The notes: generated from the sequence alone by a model not told the origin. Shown: positions 40,201 through 52,615, counted from the first letter of the stretch. The stretch is DNA of 64,000 bases from Buddleja alternifolia (GCA_019426215.1 CM033404.1:1798001-1862000), one strand, 5' to 3'. Program-made: numbers and translations.

Positions 40201-43200
40201 AATAATACTCTATATTTGGCAAAAAAATGTTATTTTTATTTGTATTTAAAATTATATTATAATTATTATGAATATTAAATTAATATTATACCATTAACAA
40301 ACACAAATGTTAATAATCTATCAAATTATTAATTATTGTCAACTAATGACTCAAAACAAAGATATTTTTTTCAATATAAAAGCAAGTACAAGCAATATGC
40401 ATTATAGAAAAATACAAAAATAAGCCATATTTTTACTGCCGAATGATTCATTTTTATTTGTATTTTACCCGTATGAGTACTAATCCATTTATTTACCGTT
40501 TCCGTATTTTGTTAGCCAATTTTTTTCACCATAACATTCGATAAAAATTCATAAAATACTCGTAATTAAAAACTGAATATTTGTCATCCCATATTTAACT
40601 AACTAGGCACTAAAATCATTATCTTGATAGTCCTATTACTATGTATTGGAATGTCTGAAAGCACTTAAAGTATTTAATATAGGAAAGTTTTCATGCAATC
40701 TATATCAAATATATCAAGATCTTTCTACGCTTAAGTTTGGGTCCATGTGTTTCTCATTTGTCTGTATGTTAGCAATTTGTATAGCAGTTGAGCATAGACT
40801 TCATGTTCAGATCAATCTCTTCTAAACTTTGTCCTTGATGTTCAATCATACTTGAGTTGATGGTTTGTTTTTGCAAATTAGATTATCTGTTTCTGCTTTT
40901 GAATCTTATCTCTGATCCCATCTTGAATGTTATTATCAGAACTTGTACCTTTTGGTTTCAGAATCTTCGTTAGTTTGAAACTGAATACTACTCAAGGGCT
41001 TTCTGTGTTCCTCTAATGTTTATCGTAGGATGAGGTAACAATGTCAGATCAGATGGACCTCCTTGTCGAGCAAGTCAAGATGCTTGCTGGAGAGATTGCA
41101 TTTGCAACCAGTACCCTAAAGCGTCTGGTAGATCAGTCTGTGAGTGATCCTGAAAGTTCAAAAACCCAGGTAATAATATATTTGCATAGGCCCGAGCAAG
41201 ATTTATTTCTGCTCCTATAAGAAATTTTAGGTCTTATTATTTGTTCCCTGTCACATATTTGCTGGGATAATAGGCCAAATGGTGATTTTGAACTCATAAA
41301 TAAGTTTCCAACATTCTTTTCCGCAGATTCAGAACCTGGAGTGTGAAATCCAAGAAAAGAGAAAGCAGATGAGAGTTTTAGAACAGCGTATAGTTGAGAG
41401 TGGTGAAACTTCAGTTGCTAATGCCTCTATGGTTGAAATGCAGCAGGTCAACTTGTTCATTTTCAGAAGAATCAAATGCTGCGACTCTTCTTATTCAAAA
41501 ATAGCTTGACAATTTCTTGTTTGTTTTTCTTGTAACAGACAGTCATGAAACTGATGGCACAGTGTAGTGAGAAGGGTTTTGAGCTAGAGGTTTCTCTTCT
41601 CATAAAATTATGTCTACTGTAGATATATTCGAGAATAAAAAGTGTTCTATTGTTTTCTTAAGCCCTGTTAATCTTGAAATGCAGATTAAATCAGCAGACA
41701 ATCGCGTACTACAAGAACAACTACAAAACAAGGTAATTTTAGAATATTATGAAATTTATTACTCAGAATTTTGCCTGCTTCGTTGATTCATTTATATTCC
41801 GCCCTCTTTGTGGTTTCCCTGTCCATGTAACTTTGCTGTTTTTCTCTTGCTATCAGTGTGCAGAAAACAAGGAATTGGAAGAGAAAATTATTCGCCTGGA
41901 GCAGCAACTAGCTTCAGTCTCTGATGTCAAGACGCCATCCTCTTCTGAACAGTGTGTACCTGATGGATATAGTGACGAGTTGAGAAAGAAAATGCAGTCA
42001 CAGGTAAACTATTATCTATATCTCTTAGTAATGGTATTATTCAAAACCTTCAATATCTGGGATGTGTGAGCTTGATGTCACTATGTGGGAAAGGCTTATT
42101 TGGCACTCAGGGTATCCTTTTATCTTGGTCGTTATATAAAGGGAAAATTAAACTCAGACCCCCTCACTTATGGGATAATTACAAAAACTCCTAACTTTTT
42201 AACACTTACAACGACCTCCTCTCGACATGTTTTGAATTACACGGGCACCCCTGTAAGTTTTTTCGGGCAGGATTTTGATGACATCATCAAAAAACTGACT
42301 TTTCCCATTTTACCCTTGGTCAAAGCTGGACCAAAAGTCCGGACTTTTTGACTGCCCAAAATACCCCTAGGGGGTATTTGTAATATATAGCAACTTTTCG
42401 GGGGGTGTCAATGTAATGTTTACTGTTGAATATTTTATAGTTTGATAATTATTTTAATTTACCTTATTTTAATCCTTTCAACTAAAGGAAACTAATAAAT
42501 ATTATAATTAATTCTGAAATAAAAAGCATTTAATTGATTTCAGATGGTTAAATGCTTTTTACTCCTTAAAAAGATTAACAATCATTTCGAAAATAAAATA
42601 ATATAAAATGTTTAATTATATTTTAATTGTCAAAAAAATAAAATTAACAATAAAAAATTATTATATCAGAAAAGTGAATATTAAACTAACAATCAATTCG
42701 AAAAAAAAAAGAATAAAAATATTTAATTATCTTTTACTATTTAAATAAATTAACAATCACTCAACATTTAACTAATAATTTTAGTTAATAATATGTAACC
42801 AATTTTATTAGTTATTATATTCAGAATATATATATTTATATTCTATTTAATATTATTGAATTTAATTAATTAATTTCAATACAATATGAATAACAAACTT
42901 TATAAACCATCAACTTATTAAAATTAGTTATAATAAATTATCAAACTAAACGAATCACTAATTTTATTTTTATATTCAAAATTAAAAATAACAGTAATCA
43001 TAAATAAATGAAGATTTATTTTTACATAAAAATAATAGAAAAATTGAAAACAAATTTAAAAACATTATTATTCCTTTTTAGTCTTTTCATTTTTTCTTTT
43101 CTTTTCTTCTTCTTCCAGCTTTTTTCCCGCTTCTTCTTATTCTTCTTTTTCCTCTTCCTTCTTCACCAAACAAATCCAGAGCCCTTCCGTACCGCCATCA

Positions 43201-43412
43201 CCCCCCTCCGCCCCAAGATCCAGTCAGATCCGCTCCTCCCCCCACCCCCTGTCGTGTCTCCTCCACCCCATAGATCCTGTGTGTGTGTGTGTCTTCGTGT
43301 GTGTGATATATATATATATATATAAAGATATATATAAATATATACCCTCCGTCGTGTCTCCTCCCCCACAGATCCGGAGTGTGTGTCTGTGTGTGTGCGT
43401 GTCTATGTGTGT

Positions 43413-43449
<37 letters not shown>

Positions 43450-46400
43450 GAGTAGGAAAAAAAAAACGAAAAAAGTAATATCTTTAATATTTTAAGTAGA
43501 AGACTCATTTAGTCCTCGCATAAAGTCAAAATTTTCATTTTTTTTTTTGGTCCCAAAAATAGAGGGGAAAAAGGTCAATTAACCATTTCGGGCAGACAAA
43601 TTTACGGGCAGCTCGATCGAGGGGAGATCTTTGTAATTATCAAAATGTGAGGGGAGTTTGTGTAATTACCCCATAAGTGAGGGGGTCTGATTATAATTTT
43701 CCCTTATATAAATTACTTTGGCCTCTTATTTTATGCTGGTGTACTAATGGCCTATGCATGGTGACTACTGCTCAAGTTATTATGGACGTAATTGCATTTC
43801 AGTTTCAAGGTATGAATCATGGAGATGCTATTATAAACAGTTTAATCTGGAAAATATATGATATATTTGGCTAGTTTATAATTTTATGAGATTCACATGG
43901 TTAGTGAACCTGGTTGGAGTAAAATTGTGTTGTCATTGTTTGCCTATACTTTTAGAGTTTTACTTGCTTGGAGTCCATTACGCACAGTAATTTATGTTTT
44001 CTTCCATTTTTTTCTTTCCAATGTTAATGCATTTCTTTTTGTATTCTGTAAATCAACTCAATGGCCGAGAATCATTTGCCACAAGCTCCCGATTCTTGGC
44101 CCCCTTTGAGTTGATCTTTGGTGGCTAGTTTTGAATAGTCTCCATTTATTTACTTAGGTTTGATATAACTTTGTAGAGCTTCCTCTCCCTATTCGTCTTA
44201 GTGGTTTATTTTTCTACTCATGGTGCTTCCTGTTTCCAAATCATTGACAGTTAATGCGCAAATATGTTGTGCGCCAAAAATAATGAAAAGCTTCTGCTGT
44301 TTGGTATTTTTAATTATGGGCCAAATACAGCCCCCTCCCTCATCTTTGGCCAATTACACCAACATCCCCAAAGAGGGGCGTCCAATATATACTAACGGAA
44401 AATGTTGAAATGTCTGTTTTGCCTTTAAGTAAAAGGGCCAAAAGGAAAAGAAAAAATCTGAAATTTTGCTAAAGACACTTTTACCCAATGTGTAATAGAA
44501 AAAGAAAATAAAATTGAAAATAGGAAAAAAATGAAATTGGAAGAAAAAAGGAAAAAAAAATATATTGAGACAGAGTCTGCAATTGTAGATTCACGATTTG
44601 GGTGGGGGTTGGGGGCTTCGACGTGGGGTTAAGTGGGCTTTGACGTGGGGTTTTTCGATGGTGGTGGCATGGTGGTGCTGAGGGTGGGGGAGGCGGGGAA
44701 GAGGGGTGGTTGGCATGGCTTTTATTGGTTGCCATGCCTTGTGCTTCTTTGTCTTTCTTTATCAGATAAACTTTTACTGATTCTCCATGGTGACTACATA
44801 TGCTTCTTGTTCCTCACCCAAAAGACAAAAAAAAAAGGCATGGTTGTTCATCGTCTTCCTGGCTGAGGAAGACAATGAACAGTACCTTTTCTAATTATTT
44901 TTTTCTTATTTTTATATATATGATATTTATGTAATTTTTGTGTTTGTATATTTATATATACATATATAATTTTTGTGTGTGCATATATATATATAATATT
45001 ATTATATAAGTATAATATATATACATATGTACATATATATTATGTATATATGTATTATCTTTATGTATTTTCCATAAAAATATAATACTATATTTATTAT
45101 ATATGCATTATTCTGTATTTATTTATTATATATTTATGCATATTATATACTAAATTTATTTGATTTTTGTTAAAATATATATATCATAACAAATATATTA
45201 TTATGATATATATATAATTAAAAACCCATGTGACAGAACCGACTTGACATCATAAGTGTATCTTCAGCCTGATACTTCAGGTCAAAGGTTCACTTATACC
45301 TATTACGCATAATCAGTTCTGTCATTGACAGTCACAGAGTGAAAACCCATGTGACAGAACCGATGCGAGTCGCGTTCGAGCATATCAGTTCCATTGATGT
45401 GCCTATAATCTTAAGCTCCTACCATCACATGGTGTTCGACTGACACTCCCACGTCAAATCTTAGATTGTACAAGTGTTTTTAGAATTTCTAAATATTTTA
45501 TAAAACTAATCAACTTTTTTTTATCTCAACTACAATTACCTCCCTCAATTTCTAAAGAGATTGCATGCCGTCCCTCCACATGAAAGGGGTAGGCTGGTCC
45601 AAAAAAATAGTCAACACCAGGGGCAAAATTGGATTTTTGAAAAATTAAGTGATGACGTCATCAATTTCCATACAAAAAGTTAACGGAAGGATCTGATTTG
45701 CTAGTCGGACAAAAAAGTTGGGGAGGTAGAAGTAATTGGCCAAAGATGAGGGAGGGGTTGTATTTGGCTCATAAGTTTGCGAGTTTTTTGTAATTACCCC
45801 TTTAATTTATCCCGTTAGAGAAGCTATTTCTTCTCTGAGCAGGAAACCGAGAACGAGAAACTAAAGCTAGAACATGTACAGATGGTGGAGGAAAACAGTG
45901 GTTTACATGTACAGAATCAGAAATTATCTGAGGAAGCTTCTTACGCCAAAGAACTAGCATCTGCTGCTGCAGTTGAACTAAAAAATTTAGCTGGTGAAGT
46001 TACGAAGCTGTCATTACAGAATGCCAAATTAGAAAAAGAATTACAAGCTGCTCGCGAGTTTAGCTCTAGAACTTTCCGGAAGCAGAGTGATGTTCAAAGA
46101 ACTAGCCGAAAAGGCAGGCTTTCTGGTAGACCAAATGATGACTTCGACGAATGGAATCTTGATCACGATAATTTGAAAATAGAGTTACAAGCGAGGAAAC
46201 AAAGGGAGGTTGTTCTAGAAGCTGCCTTGGCTGAGAAGGAAATTTTGGAAGATGAGTATAGAAAAAAGGTTGAAGAGTCGAAGAAGAGAGAGGCTTCTCT
46301 GGAAAATGATCTTGCAAATATGTGGGTGCTTGTTGCTCGGTTAAAGAAAGAAGCGAGTGTTATAGCAGAATCAAAATATAATGGTGGGCGGAATGAGAAT

Positions 46401-47287
46401 TTAGGACAAATAAGTGATGTCAAAGTTGATGAAGCTCAAGATAATTCAATGCCAGCTTCAATCAACCCCAAAGAAGAACCACTTGTTGTCCGCTTGAAAG
46501 TGAGTTATTTGCTCCTTTTCTGTGTTATTCTGAGACATTCAAGTTACATATGTTACAGGGTAAATTGCATAGAGACACCCTGTGTGGCCCTAATTACAAA
46601 AAACACGAGGTTTGATAAATTATATAACATCCCTTGTTACAGTTTTATACCTGTTTTCCGGGTTGTCAAGTCTTGACACGGGGGGTATTGGTAATTTGCA
46701 AAACCTCATGGGGCTCGTGGAGAGTTTGTAGGCCTGTATTATAGTATGTTAAAATTTAAGGTTCCTTTTAGTATATAGTACATGGGCTTAAAAAATTGCT
46801 CAGCTAATAACCGTCAAAATATTATTTCCTTGCATCTTTTAATTCTGTAATGGAACTCTATTTCAAAATCGAGAAGGGAAGGAGTGTAAGACTAATAAAT
46901 GTACATATGCGTGTGTAAGTTTTGCTAAATAGCTTTTGTATAGAAAAGATGAACTATGTGGTCTTATTTGCTGTGTCTTTGAATCCCTTCAGGCTCGAAT
47001 GCAGGAGATGAAGGAGAAAGAACTTAGTTACAGTGGGAATGGAGATGCAAATTCTCATGTGTGTAAAGTATGTTTTGAATCTGCTGCAGCTGCTATGCTT
47101 CTCCCATGTCGTCATTTTTGTTGTAAGTTGTATTCTAATGGAGTTCTTTTTTCTTTTTTTATTACACTTTTTTGCGTTAATCAGGTTGCTTTATACTGTT
47201 GCAGTGTGTAAATCATGTTCCCTTGCATGTTCTGAATGTCCAATTTGTCGAACAAAGATTGCAGATAGGATTTTTGCCTTCACTTGA
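34271..47287 (+). CDS. KIN7D: Kinesin-like protein KIN-7D (kinesin-7 with C-terminal RING finger)
   Basis: Microtubule motor of the plant KIN-7 family, closest in layout to Arabidopsis KIN-7D (MKRP2). 24 exons: 34271..34602, 34746..34843, 35210..35299, 35568..35620, 36128..36193, 36350..36403, 36680..36739, 37161..37239, 37409..37476, 37738..37794, 37901..38005, 38288..38392, 38690..38797, 38885..39016, 39189..39371, 39779..39973, 41029..41169, 41327..41446, 41539..41589, 41685..41732, 41857..42003, 45843..46499, 46993..47122, 47205..47287; 1053 aa, all junctions in frame. A Ser-rich N-terminus (1-100) precedes the motor domain: P-loop GVTSSGKT 180-187, switch I NLFSSRSH 288-295, switch II DLAGSE 323-328, [17 protein letters not shown]. 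Long coiled coils follow (about 425-980), then a C3HC4 RING (C1007, C1010, C1022, H1024, C1028, C1031, C1038, C1041). The N-terminus may act as a mitochondrial presequence, as proposed for MKRPs. Intron 21 (3.8 kb) holds TIR elements. Confidence 0.94.
42141..43703. mobile_element. Mutator-like TIR element in kinesin intron 21, 1563 bp
   Basis: Inverted ends GGGAAAATTAAACTCAGACC and its complement, extended over about 55 bp (CCCCCTCACTTATGGG). A perfect 9-bp target duplication TTATATAAA lies at 42132-42140 and 43704-43712, which fits a MULE. The interior is AT-rich and contains two near copies of a GTGTGTGT..(AT)n block at 43275-43450. No transposase. Confidence 0.85.
43277..43446. repeat. Duplicated (GT)n/(AT)n microsatellite
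   Basis: Two tandem blocks, each ATCC(T/G)GTGTGTGTG.. then TATATATA.., separated by a CCGTCGTGTCTCCTCC segment that itself recurs upstream (about 43252). It is a local duplication inside the MULE. Confidence 0.8.
43713..44317. other. Kinesin intron 21, native segment
   Basis: AT-rich intronic DNA between two TIR elements. No coding or bounded repeats seen. Confidence 0.4.
44318..45770. mobile_element. Second TIR element in kinesin intron 21, ~1.45 kb
   Basis: Left end GGGCCAAATACAGCCCC followed by CTCCCTCATCTTTGGCCAAT; the right end is the inverse (ATTGGCCAAAGATGAGGGAG..GTATTTGGCTC), so the TIR is about 45 bp. No convincing target duplication. The interior contains a 45-kb-region direct repeat of AACCCATGTGACAGAACCGA (about 45224 and 45345, 121 bp apart) and an AT-rich centre. 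Confidence 0.7.
46556..46735. repeat. Degenerate TIR-type repeat in kinesin intron 22
   Basis: GGGTAAATTGCATAGAGACA and a region with GGTAATTTGCAAAACCTCAT resemble the TAATTACAAAAACTCC-type ends of the intron 21 and 58-kb elements. Ends are not sharp; probably a decayed MITE. Confidence 0.4.
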
Positions 47288-48365
47288 TATTGTGTTCGTC
47301 TATTCGAATACCCTTAAAGGCAAGGTAAATAAATTCTCTTTACCCTGTTTTATCTTAGTTGCTGGGGCATATTTGTTCATCTCACTTGTCCAAGGAAAAC
47401 GAATAGTGATACAATTCACAAGCTTTATGTTAACTTCACTGTTATTGTAAATACCTTTTTTTCATATATTATGAATCTCTATTTTTTATTCGAATAAGGA
47501 GCTAATTTATCTTCTCATCGAAAATAATTCATTAAAATTTGATACTTTCAGAAAACATTAGAATCATTATATGTATATTTCATTTAGTGTTATATGACAA
47601 TGTCCTTCTGAATCTTTAATTGATAAAGCGAAATGTTTTGAAGTTTATTTTGATTCAATATGGTTTAAATAATGGGTGATGATCACATTATGCATTGCTA
47701 ACTTATTTTCTAGTTTTTCCAATACATTTATGCCATTATTTTCACACATAAAATCATTAATAATATATATATTTTTTTTATTGAGGTATTCACGTATGGG
47801 ACGGAAATTTTTTCTATGTAAATTGTCCCTAATAATCCCTTCATTACAAATTTTAAGTCCTGACAAATTGTACCCGAATTCCCATGTTGTAACCATGTCT
47901 TTCATTTCTTTCTGTCTTGCAGGAATTTGCTGTAGCTCGACTCTCGTTTTACCTGCTTGTTATTTTTCTCAAATGGCAGGTGCCATTCTTTCATTAGTTA
48001 AAACTGTATGTAATTCGTTATATCGGATATCATTGTGCTTTCTTTGTATTCCCCTGTAAAGGCACTGTATAATACAAGTACCCTTGAAGGTAGCTATAAA
48101 AGGATACATGGCAGGCCTTATCGCAATGTTGTGATATTTGATCGCAAGTTGTAAAAATTAACAAAGCATAAAATTGTGACTTTGGTACTACTCCCTCTGT
48201 ATAAATTCTGCACTTTTAAGCGGAAAAAAGGATTAAATTGTGAATAAACCATTATAATTCTTCTTTTGCTTGTAGGAAAAGCGCGACTGCAAGAAGCAGA
48301 ATTTTTGTTCCTCTTTGTTCGAAGAATTTGACTTTGAGGAAAACAATTTAAGGAATAATTTGAAA
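47288..48365 (+). other. Kinesin 3' UTR and downstream flank
   Basis: Follows the kinesin stop codon. A possible 3' UTR intron has donor GGCAAG|GTAAAT near 47322 and acceptor TTGCAG|GAATTT near 47923. No further gene is seen before the putative Helitron. Confidence 0.4.
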
Positions 48366-48705
48366 TCTATACTATTATATAAAGTGGGAGAGGTATAGAG
48401 TAACTATTTGGGGCTGTTAAATTTTGGTGAAGCTTTTCATCCACTCAAAATTTGACAAGAGTCCCAAATAACTATCATTTCTCTTCTAAATTTTATTCTC
48501 TCTTTTATTTTTTCCTCACATTATCTTTATATATCACGTTTATTTTCCTTTTCTCTCCCATACTTTTTTTTTCCCACTATCTTTTTTATGTTTGTTTATT
48601 TGATTTTGGTACAAAAAATAATTATCAAATTGACTTTAACTAAAAGAATTTTTTTTTAATTTTTTTCTATTTCACACACGCAAACGAGTGTGTGGTATTT
48701 ATTAG
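48366..48705 (+). mobile_element. Putative short Helitron-like element
   Basis: Starts TCTATACTATTATATAAAG after an A, a common plant Helitron 5' end. Near the right end is a CACAC..GTGTG hairpin (48673-48694) about 10 nt before TTAG followed by T. The last bases are TTAG rather than CTAG. No coding and no target duplication. Confidence 0.5.
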
Positions 48706-49066
48706 TATGATTAATGATTGAGAAGAAAGATCAAAATGAGTGATGAAGATTGGGAGTTTATTGCAACTAAAAATCCAAACAAACGCAATGGATACGTGAC
48801 ATAATTGAAATTTATAACATTTGATCCTTGAACCAAATAATTTTCATATTTGAATTTTGAAGAGAAGGCACTATGAAGCCTTTCAACTGAAACAACTGTC
48901 ACTTCCAACTTCCAAATTAAGAAAACGCGAAAGATGAAACGAAAAAAGCAGAAAAAGAACTCGAAAGGTCTATCCTGGGTGTGATTTGGCTAACAGTTTT
49001 ATATGTCTTTGTTGAGGTTTCACACTATTTGTTTTTGTTAGAAAAAGATCAAAAGACACAAATGGT
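48706..49066. other. Intergenic upstream of the Helitron end and downstream of tRNA-Glu
   Basis: No gene recognised. Its right end contains AAAA runs that give a TTTT pol III terminator for the minus-strand tRNA gene. Confidence 0.4.
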
Positions 49067-49138
49067 TTCCGATGCCGGGAATCGAACCCGGGTCCCCTGG
49101 GTGAAAGCCAGATATCCTAACCGCTGGACGACATCGGA
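49067..49138 (-). tRNA. trnE-TTC: tRNA-Glu (anticodon TTC)
   Basis: A 72-nt cloverleaf on the minus strand. The 7-bp acceptor stem TCCGATG/CATCGGA pairs perfectly, the D-arm has A-box GTCCAGCGGTTAGG, the anticodon loop is CTTTCAC (TTC, reading GAA), and the T-arm is CCCGGGTTCGATTCCCGG with a canonical B-box. The discriminator base is A. CCA is not encoded, as expected for a nuclear gene. A TTTT terminator lies about 13 nt downstream, and an upstream (TA)n tract resembles the TATA-like element of plant tRNA genes. Confidence 0.95.
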
Positions 49139-49264
49139 TTTATGGTAATTCTGCCGTAGTATATATATATATCGGTCAAGATGAGTTTGTAGGCTGGATT
49201 GATGAGTCGAAAACATTGTCCAATATTTAAATTGAAGTTTGAAAGTTAAAATATATGTAACTAC

Positions 49265-49745
49265 TATTCCATATTGATGGAGACGAGGGTTTAATAGACT
49301 TATAAGCCCAAGCTCATTTCTTCTTAGATACATCTTTTAAGGACAAACTCGTGCGCCTCCGACCAAAACAGACAATATTTTTGCAAGGGCATCCAGTGTA
49401 CGAGAAGGCAAGTGCATGTCTCATCATATTGGCGCCGTTTGTAGGAACGAGACCATGTGCCCTACCCAAGTCCCTCGTCTGAGGGGGCTAGTGATATGTA
49501 TTTAGCTACAATCCCACATCGGATGGAGACGAGGGTTTTGAGAAATTTAAAGTTCTAGACTCTTCTCTCCCTATTGAGGCGCTTTTATGTACAAACCCAT
49601 GAGACTTTTGCCAAAGTGAATAATACATTGTGCAAGGGGTTCCGATGTACGAGAAGGCAAGTGCATGCCACATCATATTGATGCCTTCTCGTACACCGGA
49701 CGTCCTTGCACGAGGTATTGTCCGTTTTGGCGGGAGCATCACGGG
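49265..49745. repeat. Diverged tandem duplication of ~235 bp
   Basis: Two related units, 49270-49430 and 49505-49695, share GGAGACGAGGGTTT, a TGTACGAGAAGGCAAGTGCATG segment and CATCATATTG. The right unit also has an inverted partner TGCCTTCTCGTACA (49682-49696) that could fold with TGTACGAGAAGGCA (49647-49660). It probably derives from a retroelement terminus; the class is unknown. Confidence 0.65.
49509..49520 (+). promoter_or_regulatory. USE-like motif ATCCCACATCGG
   Basis: Matches the plant snRNA upstream sequence element RTCCCACATCG. The expected TATA box about 25-35 bp downstream is not evident, and the motif also occurs in retroelement ends, so a functional snRNA promoter is unlikely. 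Confidence 0.25.
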
Positions 49746-49749
49746 TTTG

Positions 49750-50127
49750 TCATTAAAAAGGGCCTAGCTAGGGAGTGGAGAGTTTGGGACTTATATGACG
49801 TGGAATAGTAATTACATACATTTTAAAAGTTAACAATAGTAAAATAAAAAAAGTGGCTCGATCGATTGCTTACTTGAGTTTTTCTATCAAATTAATAGAG
49901 AAATAATTGGTTGAATCTAATTCAATTCAACTTTCATGTCTTAAATAAGATTACAGTAAGTTGTTAGATCAAATAAAAAGAAAAGAAAGTAAAATTACTA
50001 TAAAAGGCTTAGTAAAGAAGGAATCCTCAAAGCACTTTGATAAGAGAATTTACCATCAAGGTAATGAAGTATGCACGACACATCTGTACTTTTTCATTGT
50101 ACTTTAGTAGAGATAACAAATATAACT
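49750..50127. other. Intergenic, nothing recognised
   Basis: AT-rich DNA on both strands with no coding, RNA gene or bounded repeat that I can support. Confidence 0.4.
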
Positions 50128-50845
50128 AAGAGCATCCCCATTGGGGGTACTTGAGGGGATCATGGGGTGATGTGGCATCCCATGATCCCCTCTCTTCCAA
50201 TGGGGAAGCTTAGGTTGAGGCAAAATTGAAGTACCCGGTTCCTCTGCAAGAACCGGGTACTTCACCCCCTTTTTCTTTTTTTATTGTTTTTTTGTTTTGT
50301 TTTTATTTTTTCTTTTATTTTGCCTTTTTGTCTTCTTTTGTTGTTAGGTCCACTTTTCTTCCAACGGCTACAAAATTCTAGCCGTTGTAATTATTTTTTT
50401 TTAATTATTTTTTTAAATTTATCTATAAATATTACCCATTTTCCCAATAATTAATCACAACAATCTCTCATCTTCTTTCCAATTTATTAAATCCTCTCAA
50501 ATTTCTCTTTAATTTTTTTTCAAATATTTCCAATGGAAGGAAATTTCGGAAATTCTTATACAAATTTAAATTCTTATATTTAAATTAATCAATTATTTTT
50601 TAAAAGTAAATTTTTTTATTTAGTTATATAATTAATTATTTATAAATTATTATTAATTAGGTATTTTGAAAGAGGTTCTTCCAATGGGAAGAGAGGTTCT
50701 TGGAAGAGTATCTATGCTGAAGTGGCAAGTGTAGAGAGATTTTTCGAATGAGAAGCATGGGTGCTTGGAAGGGGAGGTTCTTGGAATGGTGAGGTGGCAC
50801 TCCAAGAACCCCATTTGAGGTACATCCAATGAGGATCAATCTCTG
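50128..50845. mobile_element. Harbinger-like deletion derivative, ~0.7 kb
   Basis: Left end GAGCATCCCCATTGGGG; right end CCAATGAGGATCAATCTC, its imperfect inverse. Such GAGCATC..CCAATGG ends mark a very common PIF/Harbinger-type family in dicots. A second, internal inverted region uses TCCAATGGGGAAGC and TTCTTGGAAT. A short ATG-initiated frame near 50533 may be what remains of a coding region. TAA/TAAT flanks are not exact. Confidence 0.6.
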
Positions 50846-51649
50846 GTAATTGAATGGAGAATAATTGAAGTATGGTTCACATGACTATTTTGCTTTTTGG
50901 TTTTGGAAAGTGATTTGTCTACAAACTTCTGTCGGCGCCAAATGGAGTTTGCAAGAAGAAACAAAGATTATGAAGAAAGTGGCATTTCAACTAATAAAGG
51001 TTATTGGATGGTGGATGGTGTTTATTCAACAGATTCATTATATATTATTGGATAAAGTGGATGAAATGGCTTTTGCTATTATATCTCACGCAATCAATAG
51101 TGTTGAATGAATCGTTTTCAGTATACTCCATCCATCTAAATAATACCCTTTCAATCGATGTTAATTAAATATATTTGTAATGGTAAATTCCTATTAATGA
51201 TTATCTAAATGCAACTAATGATTTATACAATAAAAGAAAGTTCATATTTGTTGAAATTATTTTAACTAGATAGACGAGAACAAAAAGGGGTATAATATGT
51301 CATTTCACTCAATTAGAACCTTCTATAAACTTTCTTTAACTTGAATTATGTCTCGATTATTCGAGCTAAATAGTTATATCTTCTGTGAAAATTCTTATAT
51401 GCATCAAGTCTTTTTTCACACTATAATTTGAAAGATGTCACAATCAAGATAATAATTATATAACTACTCACGTGACATAACCCAATATGTTTGTTATTGA
51501 ACCCAATTTATGTAAGAATTTCCACTTATTTCAATAATCCAAAGTACTATCATTCCATTAATCATTTCTACCTTAAATCTTGCTTTCTTTCTTTAGAACG
51601 GCTCTTGTCACAAGCCGGCGATAACTATGTCTAAACACTTTAATGGGTT
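50846..51649. other. Intergenic, nothing recognised
   Basis: AT-rich DNA. The 81-codon frame at 50865 has no recognisable domain and is not supported. Confidence 0.35.
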
Positions 51650-51689
51650 ATTTTTATTTTTATTTTTTATTCCGAAAGAGGGGATACCC

Positions 51690-52615
51690 AATAATTCATA
51701 AACTAACCCGATAAACCCGGGTTAATAGTCACAAAACGAGGCCAAGTAATGCCTGCTCTATCATTGTCTAGTAGGTGATAGGTATGTGAGTGTGGTACAT
51801 TCGTGTGGTGCATGTGGGTGTGAATGCCCATTTTAGCTAGAGCATCAGCTACTTGATTTGCTTCAACCATTTGAAATGAGACATCCCAGTTTACCCTTCA
51901 CACGAATGCGAAGATCACATCAAAATGGTGATGCTCCATGGAGGCGAAAGCTATTAATGTCACAGTCTGATCAAGATAATTTCTTTGTCCCTGTAGCCCA
52001 CACCATCTTAGCCCCAATAGAATGGCACGCACTAGCCTCCAATGACGAACACGGGTGCGACACTAACCCTTAGCCATGTTCCATGTCGTTGACCCCTGCC
52101 TGGCCATTCGGTTAATCCCATTTATTTAGTGTAAGTAATTTCCATCTTATTTCAATAACACATCTATCCAAAGACTATGCTCACCTCATTGCCAAATAAA
52201 AGACAAATTAGTGAAGGCTATATCCCATTTTAGTCGTACCTGCTTGTGAGATAAATTAGTCGGCCAGTCTTCTTAACAAATCAGGATGAACAAGTTGTAA
52301 ACAAAATTTTTGGCCCACTGACAATCCCGAATAGCATGTAAGGGAGTATTGGGTAGACACAATTGAGCGTAATTACTTTGTTAGAGTGAACATTCGACGT
52401 CTCTTTGTTTCATTCTCCATTCGCACGTGACCTTCTAGAGCTTCATAAGCACTTTTACAACTATACTTCCCATCCGGGGAGAATCTCCACCGTGGCATAT
52501 CTGTCTGCTCCGATCCCGCTGCCAAATCTATACCCTGCAATTGAGTCTTAATCGCGCTGGGTAACCCCTGTAGACCGTCCCAATCCCAGCCAACCCCCGG
52601 AATCCATAATAATGG
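51690..52615 (-). pseudogene. Decayed LINE 3' end (zf-RVT to RNase H)
   Basis: The minus strand reads MPRWRFSPDGKYSCKSAYE near 52440-52500, a zf-RVT-region signature of plant L1 LINEs. Further on, near 51835-51890, it reads MVEANQVADALAKMGIH, the end of the LINE RNase H. The pieces are separated by frameshifts and stops, so this is an old fragment unrelated to the young LINE at 14-17 kb. No target duplication or poly(A) was found. Confidence 0.75.

Noticed and set aside
42085..43508. Open frames inside kinesin intron 21 (for example 43008 and 43224)
   Set aside because: Low-complexity Phe/Leu- or Tyr/Ile-rich translations of CT-rich and GT/AT microsatellites inside the Mutator-like element.
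49509..49520. Functional snRNA gene next to the USE-like motif
   Set aside because: No downstream TATA at the expected distance and no recognisable snRNA sequence; the motif also occurs in retroelement ends.
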